A DNA stretch of 64,000 nt from Pedobacter arcticus A12 (lineage in GTDB: Bacteria; Bacteroidota; Bacteroidia; Sphingobacteriales; Sphingobacteriaceae), in the NCBI RefSeq assembly GCF_000302595.1, contig NZ_JH947125.1, positions 890,299 to 954,298 of the forward strand, in the 5' to 3' direction. The position numbers were made by a program, and so were the translations under genes. The notes beneath the pieces were generated by a model. It was not told where the DNA came from. It ran no database searches and worked only from the letters and a program-made list of their open reading frames with translations. This document shows positions 26,401 to 34,621 of the stretch, piece by piece. Each line of letters opens with the position of its first letter. Position 1 is the stretch's first letter.

Positions 26401-27638
26401 TGAGCAGTTTTTCCACTTACATATCACGCAAAGTAAATTATCCGGTTTGGATACTGCTTAATTTTGTTGTTTTAGCAATTGCTGGAGCACTTTTGCGCTA
26501 TATGCATGTGTTTACAATGAAAGGCGTTAACTACCAATTTCTGTTACATGCTCATTCGCATTTTGCCTTCGCCGGATGGATGTTTTTAGCCATTATACTA
26601 CTATTTTTTTATTATTTTAGAACTGATATTATAAAGCTCAAAACCCAATTTACGCAGATTTTTTTGTTAACAACTGTAGTGAGTTTTGGGATGTTAATTA
26701 GTTTTTTTTTAACAGGTTATCAGTCAGTTTCTATTATTTTATCAACCTGTTTTATATTTATCAGTTACTGGTTTGCCTTCGTAGTTTTTAAATCTCAAGC
26801 ATTAAAAAAATCAAACCACGCTCCGGTAAATATTCTGTTAAAATACAGTTTGGTTTTTTTAGTGATATCTTCCTTCGGACCATTTTTTTTAGGTTATTTA
26901 AAAGGTTCGGGATTTAAAGATATGGCCTTGCAACAAAACTCCATATACTTTTATCTCCATTTTCAGCTCAACGGATTTATGCAACTTGCCTTACTAGGTT
27001 TGTTCTTTAAAAGCTATTTAACAACTGATTTAAGTGCCACCAAAAGTGTTGTGTTTTGGATCAAAGTATTTGCTATTTCAACTTTGCCTTTATACGCCAT
27101 GTTTACTTTATGGACAAAGCCTGCAAACTGGGTTTACGCAGTGGTTTTTGTGTCGGCGTTTGCACATCTGTTAGCTTGGGTAATATTAATTTTAAGGCTT
27201 AAGCCCCAATTTAAGCCTTTAAGTTTTTTAGCAAAAACAGCTTTACTGGCAGTAAGTTTACAGTTTGTATGCCAACTGTTAATCGCAGTCCCTCAAATTG
27301 GAAACTGGGCTTTTAGTAGCCGAAACTTAATTGTTGGGTATATTCATTTATTAACGTTGGGCAGTTTATCTCCCTTAATTATTGATTTATTTAGCAGAGC
27401 AGGTTTTTGTAGATCCACACCTAAATTAAATTATATTTTTACGGCAAACGTGGTGATTTACTTAGTGATTTTGTTTGGATCGGCATTTTTAACCGTGTTT
27501 AGCATTTATATTCAACACTTACCACTTTACCTCTTTTTGGTAAATTTAACATTGCCTTTCATTGGTTTGGCATATCTTATCAATACAATTCATTATCAAA
27601 AGCAGAAACGAACAGCTGAAATAGCCAACAATATTTAA
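26400..27638 (+). CDS. Second oxidase-like polytopic membrane protein, function unknown
   Basis: 412 residues with about twelve hydrophobic segments. FLLHAHSHFAFAGWMFLAIILLFFY near residue 50 gives a HxHxH pattern in a helix, and FYLHFQLNGFMQLALLGLFF and VGYIHLLTLGSLSPLII add more membrane histidines. This recalls the heme-copper oxidase fold like the protein at 24939, though sequence similarity between the two is weak by eye. Next gene, a CoA-transferase, begins 10 bp later, so the run 23894-28932 looks like one transcript. Confidence 0.75.
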   Translation: MSSFSTYISRKVNYPVWILLNFVVLAIAGALLRYMHVFTMKGVNYQFLLHAHSHFAFAGWMFLAIILLFFYYFRTDIIKLKTQFTQIFLLTTVVSFGMLISFFLTGYQSVSIILSTCFIFISYWFAFVVFKSQALKKSNHAPVNILLKYSLVFLVISSFGPFFLGYLKGSGFKDMALQQNSIYFYLHFQLNGFMQLALLGLFFKSYLTTDLSATKSVVFWIKVFAISTLPLYAMFTLWTKPANWVYAVVFVSAFAHLLAWVILILRLKPQFKPLSFLAKTALLAVSLQFVCQLLIAVPQIGNWAFSSRNLIVGYIHLLTLGSLSPLIIDLFSRAGFCRSTPKLNYIFTANVVIYLVILFGSAFLTVFSIYIQHLPLYLFLVNLTLPFIGLAYLINTIHYQKQKRTAEIANNI

Positions 27639-27648
27639 TTATAACAAT

Positions 27649-28932
27649 ATGACAAAGACAAATTACATCACTGCAGAAGAAGCAGTTAAAATGGTTAAAT
27701 CTGGGGATCGGGTTTTTTTACATGGCAGCGCAGCAACACCAACTATCGTAATCACTGCTTTACAGAATCGTTATCAAGAATTAAGGAATGTTGAACTGGT
27801 AAGTATCACCACTTTGGGTGATAGTAATTTTAACGATGAAAAGTACAATGACAGCTTTTTCTTCAACTCTTTGTTTGTTTCTGCAAACTCACGAGCGGCG
27901 GTAAATAGTTCACACGGAGATTATGTGCCGGTTTTTTTAAGTGAGATTCCACTTTTATTTAACGATGATTTTTTACCTATTGATGTTGCCATTCTTCAGG
28001 TTTCTGAACCGGATAAACACGGATATTGCACTTTAGGAACCTCCGTTGATGTTGCAAAGGCCGCATTGGATAATGCAAAAAAAGTAATTGCGCAGGTAAA
28101 CCCAAATATGCCACGTACCCATGGCGATGGGTTTATACATACCAGTAAACTTGATGCAATGATTTGGCATAAAAGTGATTTGCCAGAGGTAGATTATTCA
28201 TCTAAAGCAAACGATGCTATTGTGGCAATCAGTAAAAACGTAACTTCTTTGATTGATGATGGTTCAACCTTGCAGTTAGGTATTGGAAGTATTCCAGATC
28301 AGGTTCTGAAAAATTTAACCAACCATAAAAACTTAGGTTTACATACAGAAATGTTATCAGACGGGGTAATTCCTTTAATAGAAAGCGGTGTAATCAACAA
28401 CATCAACAAAAAATTGAACAAGGGGAAATCCGTAACGTCTTTTATGGTTGGCACCAAAAAACTTTATGATTTTGTGGATGATAATCCATCCATCAGGGTA
28501 ATGAATATCAATTATGTAAACGATACAAGTATAATTCGACAAAATCCTAAAGTGATAGCCATTAACAGTGCGATTGAACTTGATTTAACCGGCCAGGTTT
28601 GTGCCGATTCTATTGGTACTTTCCAGTATTCTGGAATTGGTGGACAAATGGATTTTATTAGAGGTGCGTCTTTATCGCCAGGCGGAAAACCTATTATCGC
28701 TTTACCATCGGTTACCAATAAGGGGATTTCTAGAATCACCCCGTTTTTAAAACAAGGCGCCGGCGTTGTTACCACGAGAGGTCACGTACATTGGGTGGTT
28801 ACAGAATATGGTAAAGTAAACCTATTTGGTAAAAGCTTAAAACAAAGGGGGAAAGCTTTAATTGAAATTGCCCATCCAGATCATCGCGAAAGCTTGGAGA
28901 AGGCGTTTTTTGAAAGATACGGTTCGTTTTAA
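27649..28932 (+). CDS. Acetyl-CoA hydrolase/CoA-transferase family protein
   Basis: 427 residues of the family containing 4-hydroxybutyrate and succinyl-CoA:acetate CoA-transferases. Seen: GDRVFLHGSAATPT at the N-terminus, LQLGIGSIPDQVL and HTEMLSDGVIPLIESG mid-protein, then AIELDLTGQVCADSIG and SGIGGQMDFIRGASLSPGGKPI. The catalytic Glu should be the one in NSAIELDLTG. It moves CoA between acyl groups, for example acetate and succinate or butyrate, in fermentative metabolism. Substrate cannot be fixed from sequence. It closes the run that starts with the RIC gene and has a strong terminator after it. Confidence 0.87.
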   Translation: MTKTNYITAEEAVKMVKSGDRVFLHGSAATPTIVITALQNRYQELRNVELVSITTLGDSNFNDEKYNDSFFFNSLFVSANSRAAVNSSHGDYVPVFLSEIPLLFNDDFLPIDVAILQVSEPDKHGYCTLGTSVDVAKAALDNAKKVIAQVNPNMPRTHGDGFIHTSKLDAMIWHKSDLPEVDYSSKANDAIVAISKNVTSLIDDGSTLQLGIGSIPDQVLKNLTNHKNLGLHTEMLSDGVIPLIESGVINNINKKLNKGKSVTSFMVGTKKLYDFVDDNPSIRVMNINYVNDTSIIRQNPKVIAINSAIELDLTGQVCADSIGTFQYSGIGGQMDFIRGASLSPGGKPIIALPSVTNKGISRITPFLKQGAGVVTTRGHVHWVVTEYGKVNLFGKSLKQRGKALIEIAHPDHRESLEKAFFERYGSF

Positions 28933-28940
28933 ATTTTATC

Positions 28941-28970
28941 AGCCATCAGTATTTTTCTGATGGCTTTTTT
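28941..28970 (+). terminator. Rho-independent terminator after the CoA-transferase gene
   Basis: Stem AGCCATCAG with CTGATGGCT, a 7-nt loop and a run of six T, starting 9 bp past the stop. Confidence 0.9.
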
Positions 28971-28993
28971 ATATCCATAATCAACAAAACCCG

Positions 28994-29431
28994 ATGAAAA
29001 AGGACTTGACAGAATTTATCGATGAAAATAAAATTGCTACGATTTGTTATTTAGATGTTCAGGGCAAACCTTATTGTTTTAACTGTTTTTACGCATTTGA
29101 ACCTACGCAAAAACTCTTGTTCTTTAAGTCATCTGCAAATACTCTTCATGCCCAATCTTTAAAAATAAATGCAGAAATCTCGGGTACTATCCTCCCTTCA
29201 AAAAGTAATATTTTAGCTTTAAAAGGATTGCAGTTCACCGGTGTTGTATTGTATGATGATTTTCCGTTGACGGTGTCGCCAGCCAGCTATTATCATCAAA
29301 GAAACCCAATGACTTTAGCAAAAGCGGGCGAGGTTTGGTGCATACAGCTCACTAAAGCTAAAATGACAGACAGTACGCGAGTGTTTGGCGAGAAATTAGT
29401 TTGGGAGAAGCTATCAGAGGAAATCCTTTAA
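28994..29431 (+). CDS. Pyridoxamine-5'-phosphate-oxidase-like flavin-binding protein
   Basis: 145 residues forming a split-barrel fold: FIDENKIATICYLDVQGKPYCFNCFYAF, LLFFKSSANTLHAQSLKINAEISGTILP and a C-terminal WCIQLTKAKMTDSTRVFG. The pattern fits the PNPOx-like/YhbP group that binds FMN or related cofactors; true PdxH residues are not evident. Exact activity unknown. It is a single gene downstream of a terminator. Confidence 0.75.
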   Translation: MKKDLTEFIDENKIATICYLDVQGKPYCFNCFYAFEPTQKLLFFKSSANTLHAQSLKINAEISGTILPSKSNILALKGLQFTGVVLYDDFPLTVSPASYYHQRNPMTLAKAGEVWCIQLTKAKMTDSTRVFGEKLVWEKLSEEIL

Positions 29432-29512
29432 ATTTCAATTAATTTATGATGATTGTCATTTCGTTAGAAAATGTATTAAGCCATTTTTGTGCTTTAAATA
29501 CAACTTTCAAAA

Positions 29513-29875
29513 ATGATTATTTACAAACAGTTTACCTTCGACGCCGCACATTACCTACCCAATGTTTCAGAAAGTCATAAATGCCGTAAAATACACGGGC
29601 ATACGTATCATCTTACTTTGTTTTTTGAAGGTGAAATAGCTTTAGACAAAGGTTGGATAATAGATTTTAGTGAAATAAAAAATATTGTAAACCCAGTTTT
29701 GGATTTAATAGATCATCAGTTTCTTAACGAGGTAGAAGGTTTGGAAAACCCAACTTGTGAATTGATGGCTGTTTGGTTATGGGATAAAATTAAGCCACAA
29801 ATTACTCAACTAAAGCGTGTGGAATTAAAGGAAACCCCTACTTCCGGTGCAATTTACGAGGGAATTAGCATTTAA
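29513..29875 (+). CDS. queD: 6-carboxy-5,6,7,8-tetrahydropterin synthase
   Basis: 120 residues, the usual size. FDAAHYLP (His13), CRKIHGHTYHL (Cys24, His28, His30) supply the catalytic cysteine and the three zinc ligands of the QueD/PTPS fold; DFSEIKNIV, DHQFLNE and VELKETPTSGAIYEG complete the active site. It converts dihydroneopterin triphosphate to carboxytetrahydropterin in queuosine precursor synthesis. The next pathway enzyme, QueE, is encoded at 36560, not adjacent. A degenerate TGAT-N4-GTCA lies about 60 bp upstream. Confidence 0.92.
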   Translation: MIIYKQFTFDAAHYLPNVSESHKCRKIHGHTYHLTLFFEGEIALDKGWIIDFSEIKNIVNPVLDLIDHQFLNEVEGLENPTCELMAVWLWDKIKPQITQLKRVELKETPTSGAIYEGISI

Positions 29876-29898
29876 AATTTTTATCTAAATACAAGAAT

Positions 29899-30264
29899 GT
29901 GAAAATAGATGATAAACCTTTGGTGTATTCTTGTTCTGGCTGTTCGAACGCGGCACAGATGGCGAATCATATCGCTGTAAAGTTAGACCGATCGCAACAA
30001 GCGGAAATGTCATGCATAGCTGGAGTTGGCGGAAACGTAAAAGCGCTGGTGAAAGTTGCAAAAGCTAATCGGAAAATAGTGGTGATTGATGGTTGCCCGC
30101 TTGCCTGCGCAAAGGCCTGTTTAACCAATCTCGGGATCCCGCCAACGCTTCATATCAAACTTTCTGATTCGGGGATTAAAAAACAACAACATGTTGACTT
30201 TGATTTAGAGGAAGCCGAATATTTATATCAAGGTATCGCCACAAAAATTAGAAATTTGGGTTAA
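29899..30264 (+). CDS. DGC-domain putative zinc-binding protein
   Basis: 121 residues from a GTG at 29899; an ATG two bases earlier is out of frame and stops at once. The cysteines lie in YSCSGCSNAAQMAN, MSCIAGVGG and IDGCPLACAKACL; the DGC triplet gives the family its name. Members are small cytoplasmic proteins thought to bind zinc or other metals, often near respiratory or detoxification genes. Role here is unknown. It follows queD by 23 bp on the same strand. Confidence 0.85.
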   Translation: MKIDDKPLVYSCSGCSNAAQMANHIAVKLDRSQQAEMSCIAGVGGNVKALVKVAKANRKIVVIDGCPLACAKACLTNLGIPPTLHIKLSDSGIKKQQHVDFDLEEAEYLYQGIATKIRNLG

Positions 30265-30315
30265 TCTGTTTGGTTGAATTAGTTCATTAGTCATTAGTTG
30301 GATCGGTCCACTAGT

Positions 30316-30356
30316 CATTCAATCCTTCACTCATTCAAAACTTACTCATTCAATCC
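30316..30356. repeat. Dispersed 'attcaatccttcactcattc' repeat, second locus
   Basis: Positions 30316-30337 repeat 1603-1624 exactly; a further CATTCAATCCTTTCCTCC copy follows to 30356. The stretch between the DGC gene and trxB (258 bp) has no gene. Confidence 0.7.
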
Positions 30357-30522
30357 TTTCCTCCTTTGCCAATTGCAAAGTCCTAATGAACCAATGGTTT
30401 GGACTGCTCTGCCTTCAAAATTCACTCGTCTCATCATTAATAAGCAATATCTATCTAGCTATCACTAATATCATTTGGCAATAGCGTTTGCGAATACTAA
30501 ATTTGCCACACAATATTTTAAC

Positions 30523-31470
30523 ATGACAGAAGAATTAGAACACGTTCAGTGCTTAATTATAGGTTCGGGCCCAGCAGGTTACACTGCGGCTATATACGCA
30601 GCCAGAGCAGATTTAAAACCAGTAATGATTACTGGCATGCAGATGGGCGGGCAATTGACCCAAACCACTGATGTTGAGAATTTTCCAGGTTACCCGGGTG
30701 GTGTAATGGGACCAGAGATGATGGAAGACTTTAGAAAACAGGCAGAACGTTTCGGTACAGATATCCGTTTTGGTTATGTTTCTGGAGTTGATTTTAGCGG
30801 TCCTATCCATAAAGTAATAGTTGATGAAACTAAAACCATTTTAGCTGACACAGTAATTATTTCTACAGGTGCTTCTGCAAAGTGGTTAGGCCTGCCTTCC
30901 GAAGAAAAGTATAATGGTTTTGGAGTTTCCGCTTGCGCTGTTTGCGATGGTTTTTTCTTTAAAAACCAAGATGTAGTAATTGTTGGAGCAGGAGATACCG
31001 CGGCAGAAGAAGCAACCTATTTGGCTAAGCTTTGTAATAAGGTAACCATGTTGGTTCGTAGAGACGAGTTTAGAGCATCAAAAGCGATGGTTAACCGAGT
31101 ATTGAATACTAAAAACATCGAGATTTTATACAATAGCGAAACCAAAGAAATATTAGGCGACGGTAAATCTGTAACCGGAGTAAAGGTTGTTAACAACCAA
31201 ACTCAAGAAGAAACGGATGTGCCTGCAACAGGTTTTTTTGTAGCTATCGGGCATAAGCCAAATACCGATATTTTTAAAGATTGGTTGAAAATGGACGAGG
31301 TTGGTTACTTAATTACCCATCCAGATAGTACAGCAACAGACATTGAAGGTGTTTATGTTTGTGGAGATGCGCAAGATAAAATTTACCGCCAGGCAGTTAC
31401 TGCTGCAGGTACTGGGTGTATGGCAGCATTGGAAGCCGAACGTTATTTAGCCGCTAAAGAAGATCAATAA
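30523..31470 (+). CDS. trxB: Thioredoxin reductase
   Basis: 315 residues from the ATG at 30523; a TTG 16 codons upstream adds an unrelated tail. FAD-binding GSGPAGYTAAIYAARA (15-30), GGQLTQTTDVENFPGYP, the redox-active pair SACAVCDG (Cys138, Cys141), NADPH-binding GAGDTAAEEA and the C-terminal VCGDAQDKIYRQAVTAAGTGC are all present. It reduces thioredoxin with NADPH. Single gene with a terminator 30 bp beyond its stop. Confidence 0.97.
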   Translation: MTEELEHVQCLIIGSGPAGYTAAIYAARADLKPVMITGMQMGGQLTQTTDVENFPGYPGGVMGPEMMEDFRKQAERFGTDIRFGYVSGVDFSGPIHKVIVDETKTILADTVIISTGASAKWLGLPSEEKYNGFGVSACAVCDGFFFKNQDVVIVGAGDTAAEEATYLAKLCNKVTMLVRRDEFRASKAMVNRVLNTKNIEILYNSETKEILGDGKSVTGVKVVNNQTQEETDVPATGFFVAIGHKPNTDIFKDWLKMDEVGYLITHPDSTATDIEGVYVCGDAQDKIYRQAVTAAGTGCMAALEAERYLAAKEDQ

Positions 31471-31499
31471 GAAAGTTTATTCTTATCAAACTATAGAAA

Positions 31500-31525
31500 G
31501 ACTTGTGGGTACACAGGTCTTTTTT
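31500..31525 (+). terminator. Terminator of trxB
   Basis: Stem GACTTGTG and CACAGGTC (one G-T pair), 4-nt loop and a T run. Confidence 0.85.
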
Positions 31526-31585
31526 ATGCACTTAATGTTGCTAATTATATTTTTTTAGCTTTGTTAAAACCTAATTATTCTTTCA

Positions 31586-33895
31586 ATGAGATATAAGCTA
31601 TTTACCATGTTGATGTTTTTTACATCATTTGTATTTGCACAAGCCAATAATCCAAGTTTAGGGATTATACCCGCTCCACAATCTGTTATTCTGAAACCGG
31701 GGTTTTTTAAGCTTACGGAAACAACTGCATTACAATACGAAACCGAAGCGGATAGGCAAACAGCAGAGCTTTTTAAAAGCATCGTAAAAGAGAAACAAGG
31801 ATTTGAGCTGGTTTTAGCCAAGAATTTTATCCAAGCTCCCGAAAGTATGATTTCGTTTAACTCAGCTAACCCTGCAGGTTTTGCGCCAGAAGCTTATGTT
31901 TTAGACGTAAACGCAAACCGCATACAATTAACTGGAACCAGTAAGGGTGTTTTTTACGCAACACAGAGTTTAATTCAGCTTTATTTAAACGGGTTAGAAA
32001 ACCACCAGATCCAGCAATGTAAAATTGTAGATCAGCCTCGTTACGCTTACCGCGGATTACATTTAGACGTTGGACGGCATTATTTCCCTGTTGATTTTAT
32101 CAAAAAATATTTGGATTTAATGGCAATGTACAAGCTTAATAATTTCCATTGGCATTTAACAGAAGATCAAGGCTGGCGTATCGAAATTAAAAAATATCCA
32201 AAATTAACGCAGGTAGGTGCCTACAGAGCGCAAACTATTATTGGTAACTACCATGATAGAAACCCACAGTGGTTTGATGGAAACAGCTATGGTGCGTTTT
32301 ACACCCAAGAAGAGGTTAAGGATATTGTTGCATATGCTACTAAAAAATACATCAATGTAATTCCAGAAATTGAAATGCCTGGGCATGCGGTGGCCGCTTT
32401 AGCATCATACCCCGAATTAGGCTGCGGTATAAATCCTGGTCCATATCAAGTTGAACAGAAATGGGGCGTATTTCCAGATATTTATTGTGCCGGTAAAGAG
32501 CATACTTTCGACTTTTTAGAAGATGTATTAACGGAAGTAATGGCACTTTTTCCATCACAAAACATTCATATAGGTGGCGATGAGGCACCAAAAACCAGGT
32601 GGAAAACTTGTCCGTTTTGCCAGAAACGAATGAAGAAAGAAAAACTTAAAAACGAAGAAGAACTTCAGTCGTACTTTATTCATCGCATAGAAAAATTTGT
32701 GAATAAAAAAGGTAGATCAATAATTGGTTGGGATGAAATTTTGGAAGGTGGTTTAGCACCAAATGCAACCGTTATGAGTTGGAGGGGAGTACAGGGCGGG
32801 ATTTCAGCTGCAAAGCAGAATCATTACGTAATTATGTCGCCAAGTACAGATGGACTTTATTTAGATCATACGCAAGGTTTGTCATCTTTAGAACCTGTAA
32901 GCATTGGTGGTGATGGAAGAATTCAGAAAATTTACGATTATAACCCTACACCATCGGTTTTGCCAGTGGCACAGCAGAAATATATTTTAGGTGTACAGGC
33001 CAATTTATGGACAGAATATATTACAACGCCTGCGCATGCAGAATATATGTTGTTACCGCGTTTATTTGCGCTAGCAGAAACAGCTTGGACCAATCCTAAC
33101 AATAAAAATTATAAAAATTTTAGCGAAACCCGCGTTCCCGTTCACCTATCATGGTTAGATGAAACGAATACGCTTTATCGTGTTCCAACAGTGATTGGAG
33201 CAAAGGATACAACCATAAATGTAAGTAGTAATTATACCTTCAATTACGCACCATCTGTAAAAGGAGCTAAAATTTATTATACCATTGATGGTTATCAGCC
33301 ATATGAAACCACAACTTTATACAACCAGCCTTTTACGGTGAATGTTCCAAAAGGAGAGTACAGACCGGTAAAATCGGTAGTGATTACACCATCGGGTAAG
33401 CGAAGTGCAGTTACTACAACCATTTTACGTAATATGGATACGCTCAAAGCAGTTTCCAATACCGGCAACTTAAAGCAAGGCGGACTTAAATACCATTATG
33501 TTCCCGGCAAGTTTAAATACAGCTCAGAAATTGATACAGCTTTGGCCACTCAACGTGGTATTGCTCCGCAGATTTCCTTTGTTAAAGGATTGACCAGGGC
33601 AAGGGAATACGGAATGGTTTTTACTGGCTACATCAACGTAAATGAAAATGCAACTTTTGAATATTCACTTTACAGCGATGATGGCAGTAAGCTATATATT
33701 GATGATGAGTTGATTATTGATAACGATGGAGAGCATGCCCGTTACGAGAAATCGGCTGGCGTAGCTATGCAGGCTGGTTTGCACAAAATAAAAGTTACTT
33801 ATTTTGATAATGGGCCTGGGTCAACTTTAAAAGTTTATGTAAAAGGAACAGATGGTAAGAAAATAGAAATACCGTCTGTGATGTTATTCAACTAG
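31586..33895 (+). CDS. Beta-N-acetylhexosaminidase (GH20) with C-terminal PA14 domain
   Basis: 769 residues. A signal peptide (MRYKLFTMLMFFTSFVFAQA) precedes the GH20b domain (about 25-150), the GH20 barrel (about 150-500) with the catalytic pair Asp332-Glu333 in HIGGDEAPKTRW, and GVQANLWTEYI. A Fn3-like/chitobiase C-terminal segment (about 540-620) and a PA14 domain (about 640-769; YSDDGSKLYIDDELIIDNDG) follow. It removes terminal GlcNAc or GalNAc from glycans in the periplasm or outside the cell; PA14 probably binds carbohydrate. The lipoprotein gene starts 2 bp after its stop. Confidence 0.94.
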   Translation: MRYKLFTMLMFFTSFVFAQANNPSLGIIPAPQSVILKPGFFKLTETTALQYETEADRQTAELFKSIVKEKQGFELVLAKNFIQAPESMISFNSANPAGFAPEAYVLDVNANRIQLTGTSKGVFYATQSLIQLYLNGLENHQIQQCKIVDQPRYAYRGLHLDVGRHYFPVDFIKKYLDLMAMYKLNNFHWHLTEDQGWRIEIKKYPKLTQVGAYRAQTIIGNYHDRNPQWFDGNSYGAFYTQEEVKDIVAYATKKYINVIPEIEMPGHAVAALASYPELGCGINPGPYQVEQKWGVFPDIYCAGKEHTFDFLEDVLTEVMALFPSQNIHIGGDEAPKTRWKTCPFCQKRMKKEKLKNEEELQSYFIHRIEKFVNKKGRSIIGWDEILEGGLAPNATVMSWRGVQGGISAAKQNHYVIMSPSTDGLYLDHTQGLSSLEPVSIGGDGRIQKIYDYNPTPSVLPVAQQKYILGVQANLWTEYITTPAHAEYMLLPRLFALAETAWTNPNNKNYKNFSETRVPVHLSWLDETNTLYRVPTVIGAKDTTINVSSNYTFNYAPSVKGAKIYYTIDGYQPYETTTLYNQPFTVNVPKGEYRPVKSVVITPSGKRSAVTTTILRNMDTLKAVSNTGNLKQGGLKYHYVPGKFKYSSEIDTALATQRGIAPQISFVKGLTRAREYGMVFTGYINVNENATFEYSLYSDDGSKLYIDDELIIDNDGEHARYEKSAGVAMQAGLHKIKVTYFDNGPGSTLKVYVKGTDGKKIEIPSVMLFN

Positions 33896-33897
33896 GT

Positions 33898-34458
33898 ATG
33901 GTTAGCGTTCGTAATATTTGTTTTTTGTTAGGGATTTGTTTTCTGCTTTTTTCATGTAGAGAACAACAGCAAACTGATAACTCCAAAAAGAAAGTCGTTA
34001 CAACGGAGCTGTCTGCTCCGTTTAAAAAGCATCTGAAAATTGAGATTGGTCCAGAGATTATTTTTGATGTTTTTGCTTGGGGCAGAGGTTCAGATTCATC
34101 CTCATCAATGTTAATTCTTCGTTCAGATTCTTTAAAGAATGATTTTACTGTTGCTTCCACCGATAATTTAGACGGTCATTTAGAGGAAGTTTTTAACACA
34201 GATATGGATAAAGACAGCAATCCAGAAATTGTAGTCTACTTTACCAAAAATGATAAATACCACACAGCTGACGTTTTTTGTTACGAGTTTAATGGCAAAA
34301 ATGTCAACAAAATCACTTTTCCAGATTTAACATCAAAAACTCAAAAGCAGTACCGTGGAAATGATAAGTTTTATGTGAAAGAGGGAGAACTTTACAGAGA
34401 ATTTAACGTCTTCGCTGATGCGGATAGTGCAAGTAAACCCAGTGGTAAAAGCTTTTGA
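33898..34458 (+). CDS. Lipoprotein of unknown function
   Basis: 186 residues. The signal NICFLLGICFLLFSC ends in lipobox LFSC with Cys20. The mature part has a Ser-rich stretch and VFNTDMDKDSNPEIVVYFTKND, like one FG-GAP/VCBS-style calcium-binding blade, plus TADVFCYEFNGKNVNKITFP. I know no specific family. It lies 2 bp behind the GH20 gene, so it is probably co-translated. Confidence 0.8.
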   Translation: MVSVRNICFLLGICFLLFSCREQQQTDNSKKKVVTTELSAPFKKHLKIEIGPEIIFDVFAWGRGSDSSSSMLILRSDSLKNDFTVASTDNLDGHLEEVFNTDMDKDSNPEIVVYFTKNDKYHTADVFCYEFNGKNVNKITFPDLTSKTQKQYRGNDKFYVKEGELYREFNVFADADSASKPSGKSF

Positions 34459-34516
34459 AATACTTTTTAAAAGGAAATAAATTCGCTCTGGAAGAAATAG
34501 AATAGGTTAAATTGAG

Positions 34517-34552
34517 AAAACCGCGAGATTATCGCAAAATCTCGTGGTTTTT
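34517..34552 (+). terminator. Strong hairpin terminator between convergent genes
   Basis: Near-perfect 14-bp stem (AAAACCGCGAGATT with AATCTCGTGGTTTT, one G-T or mismatch position), 7-nt loop, T-rich on both sides. Serves the lipoprotein gene and probably the convergent OmpA-like gene too. Confidence 0.85.
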
Positions 34553-34621
34553 ACTTTTATTAACGGGCAACAAGCTAAGAATTACAGAGATTTATACCTT
34601 AGAATAAGTAGATTGAACCAA

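Noticed and set aside
29447-29458. TGATGATTGTCA upstream of queD
   Set aside because: Same one-base mismatch; queD has no clear link to oxygen and chance matches of this quality are common in AT-rich DNA.
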